Shown here one piece after another: positions 58,063 to 64,000 of a DNA stretch of 64,000 nt. How positions within the stretch are numbered: position 1 is the stretch's first letter; every line of letters starts with the position of its first letter. This DNA is from Cellulomonas sp. JZ18 (GTDB lineage: Bacteria > Actinomycetota > Actinomycetes > Actinomycetales > Cellulomonadaceae), in the NCBI RefSeq assembly GCF_009720485.1, contig NZ_CP045245.1, positions 558,001 to 622,000 of the forward strand, in the 5' to 3' direction. Under the pieces are notes generated by a model. That model was not told the origin of the DNA. It worked only from the letters and a program-made list of their open reading frames with translations, and searched no databases. Both the position numbers and the translations under genes were made by a program.

Positions 58063-60258
58063 TCAGTAGATCCGGCGCCCCGAGGCGTCGGGCACGCCGG
58101 ACTTGCGGAACACGTAGGTGCGCACCTGGTCCCGCCACTCCGTCGCCGAGCGCAGCTGCTCCGCGAGCCGCTCGGTGACGCGCGCGTGCAGGGCGTCGTC
58201 GACGAGCCCGGCGAGGTCCGCCCACGCGCCGACCATGCGCTCGACCTCCTCGACGGCGTCGGCCCGCGAGTCGTACACGTGCTGCACGACCGTCGTCCCC
58301 GACTGCAGGCGGTGCTCCCACGGCACGTGGTGGAAGAACAGCAGCAGCTCGTCGGGGCACGTCGCGACGTCCTCGTAGACGTCCCGCCACGGCGCCTCGT
58401 ACTGGCCGGTGTACCCGGTGCCGGTGGCGCGGGTGCGGTCGACGCCGATGCCGTCGCGGTCGGCGAAGTGGTACGTGCCCCACGGGCTGTACTCGTACCC
58501 GTCGACGGACGGGCCGTAGTGCGAGCCGGGCGTCACCATGAACCCGACGCCGAGCGGGGCCGTGTAGGCCTCGTACGTGCGCCACGACCCGTCCATGAGG
58601 CGGTGCAGCGTCGCCCGCACGCGGGGGTCCGCGCCGGGGAACGTGAGGCCGACCCACTCGTCGAGCAGCGCGACGGGGTCCGCCTCCGGGTCCCACGCCA
58701 GGCGCGCGAACGCGTAGAGGTTCGCCTGCGCGAGCGGGTGCCCGGTCCAGAACGCGTCGTCGCCGACGTTGGAGACCGCGACGACTCCGCCGGCGCGCCG
58801 GGGAGCGGCCTCCGGGCCGTCGGGGTCGTCCACGTCGGCGGGACCGGGGAGGCCGGTCACGATCTGCGCGACCGTGCGCGTCGCGTTCTGGGTGAGCGGG
58901 AAGCGCAGGATCTCGCTCCACCACGGCCCCAGGTAGCACACGTGCTTCTGGTGCCCGGTGTACTCCTGCGTCACCTGCAGCTCGACGGCCACGCGGGTGC
59001 GCGGCATCGCGCCGATCACGGGCGAGACCGCCTCACGCGTCTGGAAGTCGAGCGGACCGTGCTTGACCTGCACGACGACGTTGTCGTCGAACCGCCCGTC
59101 GAGCGGGTGGAAGTGGTCGTACGCCGCCCGCGCACGGTCGGTGGACCGGTCGCGCCAGTCCTGCGTGTGGTTGTACACGAAGGCGCGCCAGAACACCGTG
59201 CCGCCGTGCGGCGCGACGGCCCGCGCCAGCAGGTTCGCGCCGTCGGCGTGGTCGCGCCCGTACGCGAACGGCCCCGGCTGCCCCTCGGAGTCCGCCTTGA
59301 CGACGAACCCGCCGAAGTCCGGGACGGCCGCCCACACGCGGTCGGCCGCCTCGGCCCACCAGCGCTGCACGTCGGGGTCGAGCGGGTCGGACGTGGGCAG
59401 CCCGCCGAGCGTCATCGGCGCCGCGAACGACACCGACAGGTACGTGCGGACGCCGTGCGGCCGGAACACGTCCGCGAGGCGCGCGACGTCGGGGAGCCCG
59501 TCCGTGAGGAGCCGTGCCTCGGTGCGGCCGACGTTGACGTTGTTGAGCGAGACCGCGTTGACGCCGACCGAGCCCAGCAGGCGCGCGTACGCGCCCACCC
59601 GCGTGAGGTCCTCGCGCACGCTGCCGGCGTCGAACCACAGCGACCCACCCGAGTACCCGCGCTCGACCTGGCCCATGACGGGGTGCACGTCGACGTTGTC
59701 CCAGTGGTCGAGCATGCGCAGCGGCGAGACGGGGAGGTCGAACACCTCGTCCTCACCCGGCGCCCACGCCCGCTCACCCTCGCGCACGAGCGCGTGCAGG
59801 CCGTACAGCAGCCCGCGGTGCCCGCCCGCCACGACGTACGCCCGCCCGTCCCGGCGGCCCAGGAGGAAGGACTCCTCGCCGATCGGCGCGCTCGCGTCAC
59901 CGGTGAGGGTGCCGCCGCTGGCCGCGCCCACGAGGTGCGCGTTCGGGTCGGTGGTGGGGTGGGCGAACCGCGCGGACGCCGCCCCGACCTGGGCCGCACG
60001 CACGGCGACGACGAGCGTGACGTCGTGCTCCGCGACCGCGTCGGCCTCGACCGGCGCGTCGGCGGTGCTCACCGTGAACGACCCGCCGAACAGCCGGGTC
60101 GCGCGGCGCACCTCGGCGACGACGGTGTCCGCGACCGGACCGGCCTCCGGCCCCAGCGCCACGAGCACGCGCCGCGACCCGAGCGGGCGGAACGCGGCGT
60201 CGGGGAGCCAGGCGTCGTGCCAGTGCTGCCGGGCCGCGTGCTCGGTCGTGGCGCTCAC
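58063..60258 (-). CDS. aguA: Alpha-glucuronidase, GH67
   Basis: This 731-residue enzyme releases (4-O-methyl)glucuronate from the non-reducing end of xylo-oligosaccharides. The N-terminal domain is followed by a TIM barrel with [26 protein letters not shown], the catalytic glutamate region [22 protein letters not shown], and the carboxylates of [36 protein letters not shown] is also diagnostic. No signal peptide is present, so it acts inside the cell. Its GTG overlaps the mannonate dehydratase stop, linking release of the acid to its breakdown. It is normally paired with xylan importers and beta-xylosidases, present elsewhere in this window. Confidence 0.93.
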   Translation of the reverse strand: MSATTEHAARQHWHDAWLPDAAFRPLGSRRVLVALGPEAGPVADTVVAEVRRATRLFGGSFTVSTADAPVEADAVAEHDVTLVVAVRAAQVGAASARFAHPTTDPNAHLVGAASGGTLTGDASAPIGEESFLLGRRDGRAYVVAGGHRGLLYGLHALVREGERAWAPGEDEVFDLPVSPLRMLDHWDNVDVHPVMGQVERGYSGGSLWFDAGSVREDLTRVGAYARLLGSVGVNAVSLNNVNVGRTEARLLTDGLPDVARLADVFRPHGVRTYLSVSFAAPMTLGGLPTSDPLDPDVQRWWAEAADRVWAAVPDFGGFVVKADSEGQPGPFAYGRDHADGANLLARAVAPHGGTVFWRAFVYNHTQDWRDRSTDRARAAYDHFHPLDGRFDDNVVVQVKHGPLDFQTREAVSPVIGAMPRTRVAVELQVTQEYTGHQKHVCYLGPWWSEILRFPLTQNATRTVAQIVTGLPGPADVDDPDGPEAAPRRAGGVVAVSNVGDDAFWTGHPLAQANLYAFARLAWDPEADPVALLDEWVGLTFPGADPRVRATLHRLMDGSWRTYEAYTAPLGVGFMVTPGSHYGPSVDGYEYSPWGTYHFADRDGIGVDRTRATGTGYTGQYEAPWRDVYEDVATCPDELLLFFHHVPWEHRLQSGTTVVQHVYDSRADAVEEVERMVGAWADLAGLVDDALHARVTERLAEQLRSATEWRDQVRTYVFRKSGVPDASGRRIY

Positions 60259-61487
60259 CAGTCGTGCACCGTGCCGTCCTTGAGCCGGTTGAACGGCAGG
60301 TACGCCGTCTCGTACGGGAACCGCTTCGCGGCCTCGTCGTCGTGCTCGACGCCCAGGCCGGGCTCCTCGCCCGGGTGCAGGTACCCGTCGGTGAACGTGA
60401 ACGAGGTCCGGAACACCTCGTACGTCGTCGCGGAGTGCTGCATGTACTCCTGGATCCCGAAGTTGTGGATCGCCAGGCCCAGGTGCAGCGCGGCCGCCAT
60501 GCCGACGGGGGAGATGTCCGTCGGCCCGTGGAAGCCGGACTTGATCTGGTACTGGGCGGCGAAGTCGACGATCCGGCGCAGCGACGTGATGCCGCCGGCG
60601 TGCGTCACCGACGAGCGGACGTAGTCGACGAGCTGCTCGCGGATGATCGTCTGGTAGTCCCAGACGGTGTTGAAGACCTCGCCGATCGCGAGCGGCGTGA
60701 CCGTGTGCTGCCGGACCAGCCGCAGCGCCTCCTGGTTCTCCGCGGGCGTGCAGTCCTCGAGCCAGAACAGGTCGTACGGCTCGAGGTCCTTGCCGAGCCG
60801 CGCCGCCTGGATGGGCGTCATGCGGTGGTGCCCGTCGTGCAGCAGCGGCAGCTCGGGGCCGAACTCGTGGCGCACGGCCTCGAAGACGCCGGGCAGGTGG
60901 CGCATGTACGCGCGGGTGTCCCAGTCCTCCTCGGCGGGCAGCGGCGCGCGCTGCGCGGGCTCGTAGTCGTACCGGCCGGACGTGGACGGCTGGGCGGCGA
61001 CGCCGTAGACGGCGTTGATGCCCGGCACCGAGGTCTGCACGCGGATGGACCGGAACCCCTCGTCGAGGTGGCGCCGGATGGAGTCGAACAGCTCCGGCAG
61101 GTCGCGTCCGGACGCGTGCCCGTACGCCATGAGGCCGCTGCGGCTGGCGCCGCCGAGCAGCTGGTAGAGGGGCATGCCGGCGATGCGGGCCTTGATGTCC
61201 CACAGCGCCATGTCGACCGCGGCGATCGCCGCCATGGTGACGGGCCCGCGCCGCCAGTACGCGCTGCGGTAGAGGAACTGCCAGGTGTCCTCGATCCGGT
61301 GCGCGTCCCTGCCGATCAGCAGGGGGACGACGTGGTCGGTCAAGTAGCTGGCGACGGACAGCTCACGGCCGTTGAGCGTCGCGTCGCCGAGCCCCACGAC
61401 GCCGTCCTCGGTGACCACGCGCAGGGTCACGAAGTTGCGTCCGGGGCTGGAGACCAGCACCTCGGCGGTGCGGATCGCGGTGGACAT
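60255..61487 (-). CDS. manD: D-mannonate dehydratase, enolase superfamily
   Basis: This is a 410-residue enolase-superfamily enzyme of the ManD/RspA group, converting D-mannonate to 2-keto-3-deoxygluconate. The capping domain is followed by a barrel with the metal ligands in [12 protein letters not shown] (Asp), [15 protein letters not shown] (Glu) and [13 protein letters not shown] (Glu), and the acid/base histidine region in [13 protein letters not shown] and [20 protein letters not shown] precedes ATG 61487. It is first in the operon with GH67 and feeds the kinase and aldolase at the left end. Some family members have low activity or prefer other sugar acids; context favours mannonate. Confidence 0.88.
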   Translation of the reverse strand: MSTAIRTAEVLVSSPGRNFVTLRVVTEDGVVGLGDATLNGRELSVASYLTDHVVPLLIGRDAHRIEDTWQFLYRSAYWRRGPVTMAAIAAVDMALWDIKARIAGMPLYQLLGGASRSGLMAYGHASGRDLPELFDSIRRHLDEGFRSIRVQTSVPGINAVYGVAAQPSTSGRYDYEPAQRAPLPAEEDWDTRAYMRHLPGVFEAVRHEFGPELPLLHDGHHRMTPIQAARLGKDLEPYDLFWLEDCTPAENQEALRLVRQHTVTPLAIGEVFNTVWDYQTIIREQLVDYVRSSVTHAGGITSLRRIVDFAAQYQIKSGFHGPTDISPVGMAAALHLGLAIHNFGIQEYMQHSATTYEVFRTSFTFTDGYLHPGEEPGLGVEHDDEAAKRFPYETAYLPFNRLKDGTVHDW

Positions 61488-61531
61488 CGGTGTCACTCCC
61501 TCCGCCCGCACGGCGTCGGCGGGCTGTCGCG

Positions 61532-61561
61532 AGCCTAAGCAGGGCTGCCGCGGGATGGCAA
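61532..61561 (-). promoter_or_regulatory. Predicted promoter of the manD-aguA operon
   Basis: Minus-strand TTGCCA (61561-61556) and TAGGCT (61537-61532) are 18 bases apart. The -35 lies within the operator at 61556-61571, so a bound repressor would compete directly with polymerase. The -10 sequence and spacing equal those of the SARP gene promoter. Confidence 0.6.
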
Positions 61562-61571
61562 TCGTGTGCCA
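61556..61571. promoter_or_regulatory. LacI-type operator of the glucuronate operon
   Basis: TGGCAATCGTGTGCCA has inverted arms TGGCA and TGCCA and a central CG. A related sequence TGCCACACGATGTGCCA follows at 61577-61593 in the opposite sense. Both lie between the divergent manD and lacI genes, so the LacI protein encoded at 61609 is the natural ligand. Confidence 0.65.
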
Positions 61572-61608
61572 TGCTTTGCCACACGATGTGCCACGGAAAG
61601 GAGGCGTC

Positions 61609-62619
61609 GTGAACGGCAGGCAGCCCACGCTGCGCGACGTCGCGGAGAAGGCCGGCGTCGCCGTGTCCACCGCCTCGCGCGCGCTCACCCGCCCGGGGCG
61701 CATCAGCGCGCACACGACCGAGCGCGTCCGCGCCGCCGCGGACGCCCTCGGGTACACCCCGAGCGCGTCGGCCCGCGCACTGTCCTCCGGACGCACGACC
61801 ACCGTCGCGCTCGTCGTCCCCGACGTGACCAACCCGTTCTACTTCGGTCTCGTCCGCGGGACGGGTGCACGCCTGCGCGAGGGCGGGTACGTGCAGGTGC
61901 TCGTCGACACCGAGGAGTCCGCCGAGGCCGAGGCGCGTGCCCTGGTGGGTCTGCGCGGCACCGTCGACGGCGCGGTGCTCGCCGCGTCCCGCCTCGCCGA
62001 CCAGCGCCTCTCGGAGCTCGCGGCCGACCTGCCGCTCGTCGCGGTCAACCGCACGAGCCCGTCGTTCGCCGCACCGAGCGTGCTCATCGACACCCCCGGC
62101 GGCCTGGTCCAGGCGCTCGAGCACCTGGCGTCCCTCGGCCACCGGCGCATCGCCTACGCCTCCGGCCCCCGCACGTCCTGGTCCGACAGCCGCCGGCAGG
62201 CCGCGCTGCACCCCGCCGCGGCCCGCCTCGGGCTCGAGGTCACCGTCATCGGCCCGTACGCCCCGGTCCGCACCGCCGGTCCCGCCGCCGCCGACGCCGC
62301 CGTGCAGGCGGACGTCACCGCCGTCGTCGCGTTCAACGACCTGCTCGCGTTCGGGGTGCTCGAGCGGCTCGACGCCCGCGGCGTCGACGTGCCGGGCCGG
62401 ATGAGCGTCGTCGGCTGCGACGACGTCTTCGGTGCCGACCTCGTGCGGCCGGCGCTGACGACGGTCGCCTCCCCGATGGAGCGGGCCGGGCGCCTCGCCG
62501 CCGACCTGCTCATCTCCCGGCTCGAGGGCACCGCGCCGCTCGCCGGGTACGGCGCCGAGCCGGCCGTCCTGCCGACGCACCTGGTCATCCGCGGGTCGAC
62601 GGGGCCGGCGCCCGCCTGA
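61609..62619 (+). CDS. LacI-family regulator of the glucuronate operon
   Basis: The product is 336 residues. The helix-turn-helix is [24 protein letters not shown] (residues 7-30), with a hinge ending in [28 protein letters not shown]. Sensor landmarks are the VIDTPGG-like segment [33 protein letters not shown] and [23 protein letters not shown] 61609 follows AAAGGAGG. It is divergent from manD-aguA and should repress it until a hexuronate intermediate binds. The same operator type upstream of the SARP gene suggests a wider regulon. Confidence 0.88.
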   Translation: MNGRQPTLRDVAEKAGVAVSTASRALTRPGRISAHTTERVRAAADALGYTPSASARALSSGRTTTVALVVPDVTNPFYFGLVRGTGARLREGGYVQVLVDTEESAEAEARALVGLRGTVDGAVLAASRLADQRLSELAADLPLVAVNRTSPSFAAPSVLIDTPGGLVQALEHLASLGHRRIAYASGPRTSWSDSRRQAALHPAAARLGLEVTVIGPYAPVRTAGPAAADAAVQADVTAVVAFNDLLAFGVLERLDARGVDVPGRMSVVGCDDVFGADLVRPALTTVASPMERAGRLAADLLISRLEGTAPLAGYGAEPAVLPTHLVIRGSTGPAPA

Positions 62620-62661
62620 GGGTCGACGGGCCGTCCCGCGCAGAGAGACGGTGTTCTCCCG

Positions 62662-62688
62662 GCGCGTACGCACGCCGTGCGTACGCGC
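62662..62688. terminator. Bidirectional terminator between lacI and recQ
   Basis: Perfect 12-base arms (62662-62673 and 62677-62688) with a three-base loop GCC lie in the 209-base gap between the convergent lacI and recQ genes. No other feature is seen in this gap. Confidence 0.7.
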
Positions 62689-62828
62689 GCGAGGGGACCC
62701 GGTCCCGCGCCGACGCGCCGGTGGCGACACGCCGTCGGCTCCCCGGTGGCTCGCGCGGCCACCGACCGAGCCGACCGGGCCGGCGCCGCGACGGACCTCC
62801 GGGGTCCCCCGGCACCGCCGCGGACCTC

Positions 62829-64000
62829 TCAGGCGCCGCCGTCCAGCGCGGCGAGCGTCTCCAGGACACCGTCGGCGTAGCGGTCGAGCTTCGCCGCGCC
62901 GACGCCGCCGATCGTGCCGAGCTCGGCGCGGGACCCCGGCCGGCGCGTGGCGATCTCGCGCAGCGTCGCGTCGTGGAAGACGACGTACGCGGGCACGCCC
63001 TGCTCCTTCGCCGCGCCCGCCCGCCACGCGCGCAGCGCCTCGAACGCCGTCGCGTCGCCGCCGGTGAGGTCCGCCGCGGCCGCGGGCCGCCCGCCGCCGC
63101 GGCGCTCACGGGCCGCGCGCCCGGTCCGCTCCGGCTCCCGCCGCAGACGGACCGCGCGCTCGCCGCGCAGGACGTCGGCCGACCCCGGCGTGATGCGCAG
63201 CGTGCCGTAGCCCTGCGTGTCGACGGCCAGCAGCTCGGCCGCGAGCAGCTGGCGCACCACGCCCCGCCACTCGCCGTCGGACAGGTCCTGCCCGATCCCG
63301 AACGTCGAGAGCGCGTCGTGCCCGAGCTGGCGCACGCGCGGGGTCTCCTTGCCGCGCAGGATGTCCACCACGTGCCCGACGCCGTACCGCTGCCCGCGCT
63401 GGTCGAGCCGCACCACCGTCGACAGGAGCTTCTGCGCGGGGACCGTCCCGTCCCACGACTCCGGCGGCTCGAGGCACGTGTCGCAGTTGCCGCACGGCCC
63501 GTCGGACGCCTGCCCGAAGTACGCGAGCAGCTGCACACGCCGGCAGTCCACCGTCTCGCACAGCGCGAGCATCGCGTCGAGGTGCTGGGTCAGGCGCCGC
63601 CGGTGCTCGGCGTCCCCCTCGGAGCCGTCGATCATCTTGCGCTGCTGCACGACGTCCGCGAGCCCGTAGGCGAGCCAGGCGGTGGACGGCAGCCCGTCGC
63701 GGCCCGCGCGCCCGGTCTCCTGGTAGTAGCCCTCGACCGACTTGGGCAGGTCGAGGTGCGCGACGAACCGCACGTCCGGCTTGTCGATGCCCATGCCGAA
63801 CGCGATCGTCGCGACCATCACCAGGCCGTCCTCGCGCAGGAACCGGGACTGGTTCTCGGCCCGGACCCGCCGGTCCAGGCCCGCGTGGTACGGCAGGGCG
63901 TCGACGCCGTTGCGCACCAGCCACTCGGCCGTCTGCTCGACCGACGCACGGGAGAGGCAGTAGACGATGCCGGAGTCGCCGTCGTGCTCGGTGCGCAGCA
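62829..64000 (-). CDS. recQ: ATP-dependent DNA helicase RecQ, C-terminal part
   Basis: The last 390 residues of the helicase are present; the N-terminal ATPase lobe is beyond the window. Helicase motifs V and VI are clear: [20 protein letters not shown] and [12 protein letters not shown]. The RecQ zinc site has [17 protein letters not shown] with a total of four cysteines. A winged-helix RQC domain follows, and a C-terminal HRDC domain ([49 protein letters not shown]). RecQ unwinds recombination and replication intermediates. It is housekeeping and unrelated to the neighbouring sugar genes. Confidence 0.93.
   Translation of the reverse strand, partial: LRTEHDGDSGIVYCLSRASVEQTAEWLVRNGVDALPYHAGLDRRVRAENQSRFLREDGLVMVATIAFGMGIDKPDVRFVAHLDLPKSVEGYYQETGRAGRDGLPSTAWLAYGLADVVQQRKMIDGSEGDAEHRRRLTQHLDAMLALCETVDCRRVQLLAYFGQASDGPCGNCDTCLEPPESWDGTVPAQKLLSTVVRLDQRGQRYGVGHVVDILRGKETPRVRQLGHDALSTFGIGQDLSDGEWRGVVRQLLAAELLAVDTQGYGTLRITPGSADVLRGERAVRLRREPERTGRAARERRGGGRPAAAADLTGGDATAFEALRAWRAGAAKEQGVPAYVVFHDATLREIATRRPGSRAELGTIGGVGAAKLDRYADGVLETLAALDGGA

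Noticed and set aside
1..64000. tRNA or rRNA genes, insertion sequences, attachment sites
   Set aside because: No cloverleaf-like sequence with a tRNA T-loop motif, no rRNA core sequence, no transposase or integrase, and no flanking direct repeats were noticed around the biosynthetic cluster by eye.

Overview
The window is very GC-rich, uses GTG starts freely, contains many GTGA/ATGA start-stop overlaps and carries long spurious open frames on both strands. The gene content (xylan side-chain enzymes, LplABC-type sugar transporter, hexuronate catabolism, SARP regulator, Mn2+ riboswitch-TerC) points to a plant-polysaccharide-degrading actinobacterium, most like Cellulomonas or a close relative. 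The genus is an inference from gene content.

Layout. 1-3.3 kb: end of glucuronate isomerase, KDPG aldolase, KDG-type sugar kinase and a LacI regulator. 3.5-11.7 kb: lipoprotein, GntR/amidohydrolase pair, gamma-glutamyltransferase family protein, GNAT-TrmL pair, divergent TetR/MFS pair, flavin reductase. 11.8-26.2 kb: GH95 fucosidase, LacI regulator, then a long operon GH3 - two sugar permeases - binding lipoprotein - GH39 - YesL-like protein - GH42, which imports and cleaves xylo- or related oligosaccharides. 26.2-47.1 kb: a biosynthetic cluster that I do not recognise as any described pathway. 47.2-55.4 kb: yybP-ykoY riboswitch with TerC, GntR regulator, NMT1-type ABC importer with an isochorismatase-fold hydrolase and an MFS carrier, aldo-keto reductase. 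55.5-62.6 kb: glucuronoyl esterase (CE15), alpha-glucuronidase (GH67), mannonate dehydratase, LacI regulator. 62.8 kb to end: RecQ helicase, cut by the window edge.

The two ends form one catabolic theme. CE15 and GH67 release (methyl)glucuronate from xylan; UxaC, ManD, KDG kinase and Eda take it to pyruvate and glyceraldehyde 3-phosphate (fructuronate reductase is not seen here).

The biosynthetic cluster has a central plus-strand operon (ATP-grasp ligase, PLP amino-acid decarboxylase, acyl carrier protein, P450, stand-alone condensation domain, two ABC exporters, sulfotransferase, phosphopantetheinyl transferase). Around it lie a KAS III / adenylation enzyme / APS kinase operon, a SARP activator, and two divergent KAS III units in which a cysteine-bearing enzyme is followed by a cysteine-less homologue, plus an acyl-CoA dehydrogenase. 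The first three operon genes mirror the butirosin BtrJ-BtrK-BtrI logic (aminoacyl-ACP made by ATP-grasp, then decarboxylated on the carrier). The predicted product is a carrier-built, decarboxylated amino-acid/acyl conjugate that is sulfated and exported. Two divergent promoters carry three 7-nt repeats at an 11-nt period placed 9 nt before a TAnnnT box, a SARP operator arrangement. The SARP gene's own promoter carries a perfect 16-bp palindrome resembling the operator of the glucuronate operon, which suggests that the cluster is wired to xylan/hexuronate availability.

Six genes have a length of 3n-1 and need one extra G or C inside a short G/C run to become full length. This looks more like consensus error than six pseudogenes.
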